From assembly GCA_015039315.1 (NCBI GenBank), contig WIDE01000007.1:1-64000 (forward strand): DNA of 64,000 nt, written 5' to 3'. The stretch comes from Clavulina sp. PMI_390 (taxonomy: Eukaryota; Basidiomycota; Agaricomycetes; Cantharellales; Hydnaceae). The notes under the pieces were generated by a model. It had not been told where the DNA came from. It was given only the letters and a program-made list of their open reading frames with translations, and made no database searches. Both the position numbers and the translations under genes were made by a program. This document shows, piece after piece, positions 11,195-22,104 of the stretch; positions within the stretch are counted from its first letter, which is position 1; each line of letters opens with the position of its first letter.

Positions 11195-12845
11195 TATTTA
11201 CTCGTTCATCTCAGGAACCCTGCCCGTCCTCACCTTTTCATCTACTCACTCAAGATAATTTTCTCCCTCTCTCCCTGCCACCGCCGCATTTTGCCCTGAG
11301 TCTGCATCAGGTATATACCTAGCATGCAAGTTTCCGATCTCCTCCTTCCCAGTGCTCACTATCTATGCTCGCAGCATCGATGCCGTGAGCCTGCCACGGA
11401 AATGCTCCATCGGCTAGGCTAACCAGGATCCTTCGCAAGCAATCGTAGATACGGTTGTGCGGCGCACTATTCCCTTCGATAGCTTTCTAATGACGATCTA
11501 ATCAGAGGCCCTGGTGGCTTTGTGTACCTCAGAACGCCACCACTTGCAATATGCACATATCTTCAAGTTATAATACCTTGTACAATGTACTCAATAAATT
11601 CCGGGCGCATAATGAATTGTTATTATGCATGGTATAATTTGTTACTCAAGGTGGAAGAGTGAGAGAATTCTTGCGTTTGAGAGCTCTGAGAGGGACAGCC
11701 AAGGATGAGGTCCTATTTCAACTAGTGTATCACGCCGCCCATAAGGTGAGGGGGACTACTCAATTTCTAAGATAGTGGCGCCAAAGGCCTCGTTGTTGTG
11801 AGGGTCAAGCGAACTCAGAATGTGACGTGCTGTGTGTGACACAACTTCAGTTGTCACTTCCTGACTCTTCTTGCTACCAAATGACCTTGGAGCAATCGTT
11901 TCCAAGATCTCACTCAGCACAAGATTTTAGCAAATTTTCGTCACCGTTAACACTCCTAGAGCTTGCTTAGTGGTCTAATTGACTTATCATGATTCAGTAT
12001 TTCACCTGCTGCTTCTTGGCGCCAGCAAACTCCATTGATGCTATCAGGCTTCTGTGAGATGGAACCCTCAATACCCTCGATACCCTGCGAGCTGTCCCAG
12101 GCAGGTAACTCTCTTTCTGCCTTGCTAAATAGCACACCCACTGCCTATCAAATTTGTCCAAAGCAACAACCACCATTCAACTCTTTCCAAACAATCCTTA
12201 ACGTGGGAGAGTAGACGAGATTTGAAAATCTTTCCTCACGACTACTGTACCCTTCAGATTGAATCCACGTACTCATTCAACTCACTTTAAAATGGGTGTT
12301 ACTTGGCTGTAGCGGCGCGCTTGAGACATATGCGCCTCACACTGATCGAATTCTTCTAAGGGTGTTCCCCGAATGTTCAATCACATCGGGATTGCCATAT
12401 CCCGATTATATGGGGCATGGGAGTGGAGGATTAGCTGCTTCGCTTCCTTACCCCGTGCATCACATACTGTTTTAGAATGTTGAGCTTGTGGCGTGTAGGT
12501 GTCCTATACTGTAGTTTGCATCATCGGCTACAGGCTTGGCACCGAGTGGGTACATGAGATTATCAAGACGTCTGGTACTGTGTTGACAGAGATGAACACC
12601 TCCCTACTGACCGAAATGGTCACGACGTGCCCACGGCCCTGTCATTATTTTGCAGCTTCTGGTCAATACAGTACGGTTATCCAATCCTGAGGCGTGGATG
12701 GTCTGAGGTCTCAGCCTCTGTTGACCTCCGGTTCTCTGTCACCAAGCTCTGAGACTTATATGCCAGAAGGCTATAAAACCCAAGAGGGAACACACCTCGT
12801 TATCGCAGAGCTAGCCCTCAACGCGTCTACCTTCAAACTTTAGAT
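11195..12845. other. Gene-free region upstream of the isocyanide synthase
   Basis: About 1.65 kb with no supported gene, RNA gene or transposon; the frames present are short and show no protein features. The proximal end carries a TATA box at 12772-12778. The unusually long upstream stretch next to a secondary-metabolism gene could hold condition-specific regulatory sites, but I cannot name one. Confidence 0.4.
12772..12778 (+). promoter_or_regulatory. TATA box of the isocyanide synthase-dioxygenase gene
   Basis: TATAAAA lies 68 bp upstream of the ATG at 12846. The spacing and the lack of upstream ATGs in between fit a core promoter with a short 5' UTR. TATA-containing promoters in fungi are typical of inducible genes. 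Confidence 0.55.
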
Positions 12846-15274
12846 ATGTCATCCACTCGCGGTTTGCATGACGAGATCGCTACTGCTGCCCTTGTTCATT
12901 CCAAACTCATCACTCCGTCTCTCCCACTCCCCGATGCGCTACATTCCGTTGTTGACCAGCTCGTCGACATTGTGGCTCGATATTTGCTGACTACCGGTCA
13001 CAATGATCAGTTCGCTGCCATCGGTCGTAGCATGCTTAGAGCCCAGGTGGAACATTTTGTTGAGGACAACACTCAGCTAGAATTGTAAGTTCGCGACCCT
13101 GCTCCCCTGGATTCGGCTCACGTGAGGTTTAGTGTACTTCCTGCGTTCCCATTCAAGTCTCCAAGCACCAAAAAGGTCCTCGGAGTCCTCCCCGACCTTG
13201 CCGAGGAGATATTCCTTCGGCGGTGAGCGCATGCTGCCCCTTGTGATACTAAACGACCCTCAATAATTTCGAACCGCGTAGATTGGAAGACTTGTGTCGA
13301 TCAGTGGGCGATTTCTACTCTCCTGGTGCACAACTTGTGATTGTTTCAGATGGAATCGTCTATAGTGGTAAGCCACCTCCTCAACATCGTGAAAATATAG
13401 AGCTAAGGGCAGTGGATAATGCCAGAACTCCTTGGAATCTCGGACGTGACTGCCTACCAGTACAATGCAGCACTACGAACAATGACCTCAGACCTCGGCC
13501 TGATCCATCTTAAATTTGCTCGAGTTAAAGATCTTCTGCAAAAGAGCCGCATCTCCAGCTCTGGGCATGTAGCAGAGCAACTGAGTGAAGAGGAGTATTG
13601 TGCCTTAGCGGCTGCAACACGAAAAGAGTTTCTTGAGAGCAGCTGCGCTCTTGAGTCCACCCCAGACAATATGATTACCTCTGACGAAGGCACTCTGCGT
13701 ACATACCGTGGCTACTTGCGGTTCCTCCAGCTTGATCTGAGGGATTCCAGCTTGCATGGAGACGGCAGGGTGATTGGTAGTTTATCCCGCCGCGAGCGGG
13801 AGAGGATCATTGGCTCTATCGCCAAAGAGATGATCGAGAACGGAGCAGTAAGTACCTTTAAACCCTCTTATCTAACTTCCTGCTGTTATGTTGAACCAAC
13901 CTCATTGCCTAGCGATTCTCCTCTCTCGTCGAGAAAGCATTCCCTACTTCAATTCGCCTTAGCATTCATCCTCACACCAACGCTGGGCCGAAGTTTGCAC
14001 TCAAAATATTTCAAAATGTTGAGTTAGCGTGTACCCCAGTAAGTCAAGTTCCTAAATACCGACTGCACCAGTTGACTTTTCCCCACAACACAGTGGCACA
14101 ACACTGCGGTCATGAAGAAGGATGGCTCGTTCATGATACAACATCATGCCACAGTTGATCGCGCCACTCACATGCTTGTGAAGAGGAATGGTCTTCCGTA
14201 TTATTGGCGGGAATCAGATCCTGCGATGGACTGGGGTGATATCAAGGTCACATTTGAACCACTTTTTCCTTACGGACTAATCATTCGCCCTCAAGAGGGA
14301 TTGAACCTCTCCTGGGCCCAAATTCCAATGGAGAAGCTACGAGATCTCGCTAGGAGATGGTCTTTGATCTTGGCAAGAGGGTTTTCACCTGTCAATAAGG
14401 ACGAATATCGCTCGTCAGCCAGCCGCTTCGGACCCATCATGTGAGTCCCTTCTGATCTCGGCGCGAGACTAGAGCTGAGCATTCACAGGCCCTGGGTGTG
14501 GGGAGATATCCTTGAGGTCAAGGAGGAACCACAGCGAACGGATCTGAATAGCAGTGAGTTGAGCCATGTATCAGAAGCTTATCTCAAGTCTCACTAACTA
14601 GGCAACACTGCAAGCCACGTCGCACGAGGCCATGCCAATGCATTTTGATGGTGTCTTCAAGCTTCAAACTCTTGATGATGGGACAGCCAAGGTCGATCCT
14701 CCACAATTCCAGATGTTCCACTGTCGACGGGCGCCATCATCTGAGCATGGCGATTTTGATGCTGGTGGACGCACACTCTTCGCCAACGGCGCGATCATTC
14801 ATAGCCAAATGTTCGAGTCTGGCGTCTTCCCATATGCGCAAGAGGTTGTTGCTCGTAACTGGACCGTGTTCACCCCGCAGAATGGAAACTGGGGTGGAGA
14901 GATCCTCGAACTCCCCCTGGTGGAGACGAACCAATTGAGTGGGCGGAAAACCCTGCGGTGGCATGAACCATGGTGAGCACATTAATCATTACGTACCAAC
15001 TGAATCAGTTGCCTGATCACTTTTGTACTGCCTCGTCAGGCCGCAAGAGATTACCAAGTACAAACCAACAAACTGCAGTATCGTCGGCCTTGATGCCGAA
15101 GAATCGAGGAAACTCTCGAATTCCATCACCGCATTGCTCTACGATCGCCGGTTCACTTACGAACACGTCTGGGAGCAGGGCGACTACCTAATTGCGGACA
15201 ACATAGAGCTGTTGCATACTCGGACCGCCTTCACACCCTGCGATCGCGAACTATGGCGGATCCATATCAACTGA
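12846..15274 (+). CDS. Isocyanide synthase (PvcA/DIT1)-TauD dioxygenase (PvcB-like) fusion
   Basis: About 655 aa in nine exons: 12846-13084, 13133-13222, 13282-13367, 13426-13847, 13913-14038, 14094-14440, 14489-14553, 14615-14972 and 15040-15274. The N-terminal half (about residues 45-340) matches DIT1/PvcA isocyanide synthases: FPFKSPSTKKVLGVLPD, then GAQLVIVSDGIVYS, RLSIHPHTNAGPKF, and a WHN motif at 322-324. The C-terminal half (about 350-655) is a TauD/TfdA-type Fe(II)/2-oxoglutarate oxygenase. Its metal triad is H468-x-D470 (MPMHFDG) and H637 (LLHTRTAF), with R647 or R651 as the candidate 2-oxoglutarate arginine. In known systems PvcA converts an amino acid (often Tyr or Trp) to an isonitrile and the PvcB-type oxygenase desaturates or tailors it. 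The substrate here is unknown. All visible active-site motifs are intact. No neighbouring gene looks like a pathway partner. Confidence 0.88.
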
Positions 15275-15968
15275 GAGTTGATTCTGTCGTCTGTGCAAAC
15301 TCAATGCTTTTTTTCCTTTTCAGTCGTGACATATGTATGTGCTACACAATTGAGTACGATAGACCTGTTAGGCTGTTTTCTACTACTTCCAATGTTTTTG
15401 GGGACAAATCGCGACAAAAACTTATCAAAGGGTGCTCACGTCGTATAAGTTGCGTGCGTTGCACGTTGCTATGAGAGAGAGAGGTGAGTAAAACTAAACC
15501 ACCAAATGGGCGAGACTTCTAGGCCCCGCGTCTGAATCACGTACCACGAGTTTCCTTCTTGCAATACCAGCAACATGTGTCATACGACGATCATGATCGC
15601 TTGTGGGTAGGGATGTGTCGAGCTCAGTTGATCTAGGCTGGCTTATTGTTACGCTTCGCGCTAACCCAAGCTTACGTAGTGACGAAGATATTGGTCAAAC
15701 GAAAGGACTATGATTTTATTAGATGATAAGAATGTGAGGTATAGTGAATGCAAGAAGCTTGAGTCTTGAATGATGCGCAGTAGGACAACAATAATATGAA
15801 TGGAACAACTTAATGTAGAGCAGTAGCAGCCACGAATCCCAAGAAATGACGAGCAGGAACGAATGCAGTGGACGAAAAGCGACACAGGGAATAAAGCAAA
15901 TAGGACAGCACGGGATAAGGACGAGAGGAGACGTCATAAGATGTTACTAGAATTGTACAGAGGGGGAT
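15275..15968. other. Convergent intergenic region
   Basis: About 690 bp between the 3' ends of the isocyanide synthase and the homeodomain gene. AT-rich patches around 15710-15830 fit 3' UTR or polyadenylation sequence. No gene is supported. Confidence 0.35.
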
Positions 15969-18900
15969 TTAGTTGGAGTGGCCAGGAGCGGCATGTCCGA
16001 GCACTCCGGCGAGGGAGGACCATGAGCGATTCCTGCCTTGACCTTGCCTCGTGGCCTCAGGTTGGGGTACAAGAGTGTCAGAGGCCGACTGAGAGGCGAA
16101 GAATGAGACTGAGGGGTTTGTGACTGGTGGTGGCCCAGATGGAGATGTATACGTATATGGGGAATAGACTGTAGATGCCGTACCAGGGTCTGTCTGTAAA
16201 GAGCAAGAGTTTTCAGTTCATCAGTTGATGCTCAATCCATACACAATTGAACTTTAGTCTCACAGTAACGGAAGGATAGTCAGTGCTCCAAGCAGGCGTT
16301 ATTGGTGATGGGCTGTACGCATATGTTCCGCTCTGACTCGTGGAGGCAGGAGAGTCTCCCAACGAGACAAGCGTCTCTGTGTATCCTTCGGACGACGGTG
16401 GAACATAAGCTTGCAGCATGGGTGGTTGAACTCGCTCCCAGTCTGGTCGATAATCGAAAGCGGGACCGCCATCAAAAGTAGCTGAGGATCCATTCGTGGC
16501 AGCAATCACGGGTGCGGATGGCATCCGTGCTAGGAAATGCCTTGGCATGGAACTCGAGGTGGCGATAGGGCTTGTCGCAGGTTTAGCGTTGGTTTGACGT
16601 GAGTTGGCCGCAGGTATTGAAGTCCAATCCGTTGAAGGGACAGGAGGGCGATCCGTTCTTGTGGTAGAAGCAGCTGGGGTCACATAGTTGTTCGGCGGCG
16701 AGGGCTCACCACCTGAAGGCGGGAGTGGAGCAGGACACGAAGCCCGACGGGTATCGAGGGCATAACTCTCAACCGGTGATATCAGGCGATTAGTGAATGG
16801 GGAAGAGGGCGCCCTAGGAGATTGGACGGGGTGAGGTGGGAGGAACGTTCCACCCGTTGTTGCAGTTCTCGGATCCATCATTTGCTGAATGGAGTGCATG
16901 GGCACTACATCATCGCTCCCTTTGGTCGGCTCGAAAACGTCTTGGAATTGGGGCCCATCATACGGACCACTAACACCTCCTTCAACGATCATGGCCTGTG
17001 GTAAGGACAAGCTTTCCGTCTCCGTGGCGTTCTCAAAAGAGGTGAGCGAATCGAGACCACTATCAAACGATCCGAACCGAGAAGGCACGACCCCAGAGCC
17101 AGGCATACTGAATGCACTTCGACTTGAAGACGCGGATGGAGGCCCTTGTTGGAACCCTGCTGCGCGACCAAATGCCAACGCCGCACCTGAATCCAAAGGG
17201 TGGGGCAAGACACCCCTATTCCGCTCAGGCGTCTGAATGAATGGTGGTGTGGTGTGGTAATTCGGAGGATGAGCTGGTGGCGGCATCGTTCCATTAGCCA
17301 TTGGGGCGGCGAGGCGGGAATGCCGAGGAATAATCGATACCGCAACATCCTGGGAGGGTTGGACTACAGCGGTATCAAGCTCGGCGAATTCCTCTTCTGT
17401 CATCTGGGTCGGATCGATCATTGCAATCCCAGGATATTCAGAGGACGAAGGTCGACGTGCCGCACTAGGCCCTGAGGCTTGCACATCCTTGGTTGGAGTG
17501 GTTTGCGTTGGTGTAGTGTCGGTAGCCCCATTGCTCCCTGCACCAGGGGAAGCGCCGGCATGATGTATCGAACCACTATCCTCGGCGCTTCCAGCTCCCT
17601 CCTGAATCAAAGCGCCTTGCCCTGCAATAACATCTTCATTTGGCGCTGCAGTAGTAATGGACGAAGAGCGCCGCCCAGCTGTGCCGAACGAATAGTCTGC
17701 AGCAGGAAGAGGGCCAGTGCTGACGAATTCTATACTCGGGGCAACTCGTCGAACTGGCCAGGATGAATATGGTTGCTGAACCGCCACAGGCAGAGTGCCT
17801 GGCATCAGTGCAGGGTTTGCACTTGCCATCATTCCAGGGGTAACTTCGGAAATCGCTCCCGGGTGGTAGGTATACGAATATGCCTCATAAGTAGCGTCTT
17901 CGAAACCACTACCAATAGCAGCACCGCCATGAGGAATAGCCGATTCAGGTACCGATTCACCCTGATATGGATAATGGAGAGAAGGGGGAAACGAAGAAGG
18001 AGAGATCTGCGCTCCGCGAGCGGCAGCGAGTCCGATCGTACTCGGGTAAGGAATAGAAGACGAAGTCGCGGCGCCAGCGTCATACGGGTAAGGAGCACTG
18101 TCTGTGACTGGAGGGGGGAGTAGTGCATTGGCCGCTTCCAGCGAAGTCGGGGCAATCAGTTGGGCCTGAGCTACAGGCTCCTCTGTAATCGTAGCCGTCG
18201 TGCTCGTCGCTACGAATTAACCGGCAGGAAAGGGAGAGGGGAAAAAAACAATTAGCTTGAATTGTTTGTCGAGCACACGTGCCCAGGGAATGAAGACTTA
18301 CCAGCAGCGCTAGCACCAGTTGGAGACGCGATCGCGACCATGAGACCTGCAGCCCTCGCCCTCCTTTTCCTTCTCTCATTATTCCCATTCGCGCTGCCAT
18401 TTCCTGCGCTCTCACTCCCATCAGCGAGGGAGCGTCTTCTCGCAGCATACCCAACCCCGACACCTGCACTTTCCCTTTCCTTCTCCGTCCCCGCATAGGG
18501 GTGCTGTCGATGACCCGCAAAACTCGGACTCGTCGGACTCGGACTTGGCGCCGTGGGCGATCCGCCGGCGCGTCCTCGCGGTGATCGCCTCCCACCGTGT
18601 CCATGCCCCCCTGGTCCATTTATGGCCAATGCAGATGAGATGATCCCGTATTCCGCACCGGGTGCCGCGGAATATGCTGCCGCATCAGGAAAGTGTGATG
18701 GGCTGGGAAGGCTGTAGTGGCGCGCAAGGACGACTCTGCGAGCCGCTTGGATATTCAACGGAGCCTCTTCAACGAAGATGGGGGTCGCAATGGGTCTCGC
18801 AGGAGGTGCAGGGTTCGCGGCAGCTGTAGTGGAGGTACTGGCAATGGGAAGAAAACTGATCGAGGGAGCGGAAGACGTCGAGATCATCGCGTCGGTTCGC

Positions 18901-21900
18901 TCAACTGTATTCCCATTAGCTTCCGGCGCTGCTGAAGCTTCCCCAACGACGACGTTAGCATAAGGGTGCTCGGATCCTCGATCGACAACCTCACCAGGGG
19001 CATCGTCAGCCGAATGAATAGGCTGCACCGTATTGAAGCCCTTGAGGCTGTCGTACACGCTGACCAACGGTACGATCTTCTTCGTCTTGTCCTTTGCAAC
19101 CTCTTCGAGGAATGAGGAAGTTGTTGAGCCATTGGACGATCGCGGGGAAGCAGGGCGTCGCATCACAGTTTCCGAGTCCTCCATCTCTACTCCCTCGTAG
19201 TGGGCCTCCTCCACCTCTACCTCAGCGCCCCGCTCTAGCGGCGCATGTCCCGTATTCTCGGGCTCATCTCCGGTCGCAGGAGTAGCAGTGACCGAGCCCA
19301 CGTTGGCATTCGCGTTCCTCTTTGCTTTCGCTGCGTTGGCTTTCGCCGCAGCTTGTTTTGCGCGAGCACTATGAACTGTTGCGGGTACTGAACCACGGCG
19401 GTAGACGTGCCTGCTCGCCCCGATCCCCGCCTCCGATACCACCGACACTATCGCCAAGCCCGTGCCTACTATCGTTTTCGGCGTGTCCCAATGAGGAGGG
19501 GAGTGGAGGTAAGGATACGGGTAGGCTGATGCGTGATAAGACCTGGCTGGAGATCGATTGGGGCTCTGCGGGCTCCTTCCCGGGTCGCCGCTGCCTGCTG
19601 GTAGAGCTGTCCTGATCGTCGGGCGTTGCGCGCGTGAGCGGGTGGGGGATACGGGGGAGATGGGGTTCGTATTGTTCGAGCTGGTGGAGGCGTCGTTCGG
19701 GTTGAGACTGGGATCGGGAGCGGTAACGATCATCGCACGCGTGGCGGTCGGACTGGTGAGGGTGATATTGGATAGCAGCGCTGGGAGGACAGGCGTAGGC
19801 GCTTGTGGCTGCGGCTGAACGAGCGGATGGTGATGATGGGGAGGAGGATAATGGCTCGGGGCCTCTCCTGCTGCTGCTCCTTGCAGGAAAGCTGGGCCCC
19901 CTGGCGGGTGGTGGTGGTCCCCGCTTACTGGGACTGCGATCGGCATTGCTAGAGGGAGGTGCGTGCTCGCGCCGTTTTGAGGGCGATCGAGGGGAGTGGG
20001 AGGGGGACCACCACTGCCTGGCGTCGGCAGCATAGAGGACATTTCCACCGCCATGGGCATCCTCATCCTCATCGACTCCGACGAAAGTTCGTGAGTCAGA
20101 GCTCGCTGTGGACTCTGATCCATCTGACTCGTCGCCATACCCATCGTCTCCGCTACGCCTGCGCCCAACGGTGCTGTTTGTGCTACCGCTACCGCTGGTT
20201 CTCCTCCTATTTCTACGGGGAGATAAGGGTGAGGATGGGCTGTTGGTGCCACGAACGCTGGGTCCCCTGTCGCCACCGTCGGAGGGCCGTAATACAGGAC
20301 TCCGCCTGCCCTGAACCGCAACCCATGGACGAGCGGCATCAGAAGATCAGGAAGAGAAGAAGAAAAAAAACGATCCATGAGGAACGTAGGAGCAGAGAAG
20401 AATGAGTGGCTGAGCCTTCTTCAACCAATGAGGGGAGCTAGCGACATACCTCGTTTGCGCAGCTTCGGAATCGTATGGTTGCACCACAGGTGATTGTTGC
20501 TGTTGGCTAGAAAGCTGGGGTAATGCATTGGTATAGGATTGATGAGTCTGGGTATGTGAATGGGATGATGCTGGTAATGACATGGTCGTAGTCGCATATA
20601 TCGGGAGGGGTTGCGACGATGTTGCGAGGGGGTGATAAAGCGAACCTGCCCCATGAGGAGCATGTGGATAATGAGAGGAGGGCGACAAGGATGGATGGCG
20701 GTTATGCAGCGTAGCGGATGAAGGGGATGAAGAGGAGGTGAGCTGCCTAGATTCTAACGCAGAAGGGGGAGGATTTGCGATCGATGAAGCTGGTAACGGA
20801 AATAACGATGAATGTCTGCTACGAGGATCATGATGGGGGTTTGATGATGGTGATACTTCGACGACAGTAGCGGCAGCACTTGTGGCATACGGAAGACCCT
20901 GGGGTGTCTCCCCCTCATGAGGGGCCGGCCCCTCGTTATCGCCCCACTCGCCGTCGTCGTCGTAGTCGCCGAGGCCCTCATCATCATCATCATCATTATC
21001 GCCGTAGACTTCATCAATGTCGTCGCTAAACTCATGATCGCCGAGAGGCTTGGCTAGCCCTCCGCCAGGAAGAGCGCCGGCCATTCTGGTGGGGGCACGA
21101 AGCGGCCCATCGCCGGGGAAACGGACTCGTGTCTTAGAACTGGACGGCCCAGCACCAGAAGCAGCTTCATCGTCTGGTAGCCCGGAGCTAGAATTCAAGC
21201 TCGTGCCAGAGTGGGAGAAAGGCTGTCCTGGTTGTAGCAAATGACCGGACCCTGGGGATCCCGGAGGATGGGGGCCTGAGAGAGAAGGGCTGGAGGGGGA
21301 ACCATTTGAAGCGTTTAGGCGACGCTGCTTTGAGCGAGCTTTGGCGCGTCTGATCGTTCCACCCCGACAGGGAAATTTTTGAGGAGGAGCATATGCATAC
21401 GGCCGGGGGGACGGAAGAGACCCAAAGCGGGAGACGGCACGAGGGGATGGAAGGGGAGGGGGGGAGGTAAATCAAAGCATTCGATGCAGGCCAATCCCCA
21501 TAGTAAACAAACAGGGGGAAAAGAAATTGAGAAGACGGGAATGGAATGGAACGATGAGCGAGGCTGTCAACTGCAACGCGATGGCACAAAATTGTGCGGG
21601 CACATACCTGTTTTGGAACCAGACCTGGACACGATAACACGCGCGCGGAGTGAAGAGGTGGGCCCAACACCAGTCAATAAGAAGCGCGTGAAGCGGTGAC
21701 AACGGTCGCAAGTGGCACCGAGGCAACGATAAAACGAGGGAAGAGTAGCATTGCGCAACAGGGCTGTCAGTATCGACGAGCTATGCATAAGAGTTGAAAG
21801 AAGATAAACGAGGGGAGAGAGAGCGAGGGATGTATACTAGGATATCGAGTGGGAAGGGATGCGCGGAATCAACATCGAGGGGTCCAAGAGAGTGGGAACT

Positions 21901-22104
21901 GACCTGGATCTGCTTTTCATTCATGTCGATACGACGAGCGAGGTCTCGCCGTTCGACGTTGTTTGGCTGGGGGTCTCGAGCAAACTGGGCTTCGAGTTCT
22001 CGGCGCTGCTGGGGCGTGGTGCGTTTGCGCCGTTTGATAGCATTGCTGTATGCGTAGATGTCGGCAAAGCGATAGTCATCGTGGGAGGGTTCACTGGGGA
22101 ACAT
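15969..22104 (-). CDS. Very large homeodomain transcription factor
   Basis: Six exons on the minus strand, 22104-21904, 21624-21608, 21349-20450, 20310-18302, 18209-16264 and 16193-15969, give about 1,765 aa. The homeodomain is near the N-terminus (about residues 23-83): KRRKRTTPQQRRELEAQF, then RRIDMNEKQIQ, then VWFQNRRAKARSKQRR. The recognition-helix core VWFQN is encoded by a separate 17-nt exon. The remaining 1,680 residues are low complexity, rich in Pro, Ser, Ala and His. They include an acidic run in exon 3 (around EVYGDNDDDDDEGLGDYDDD) and many SP/TP sites. Homeodomain proteins of this class regulate development, including fruiting, in basidiomycetes. Nuclear location is expected. The frame extends upstream of 22104, but the residues there look random, so the ATG at 22104 is preferred. 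Exon joins in the low-complexity part rest on phase and splice consensus only. Confidence 0.8.
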
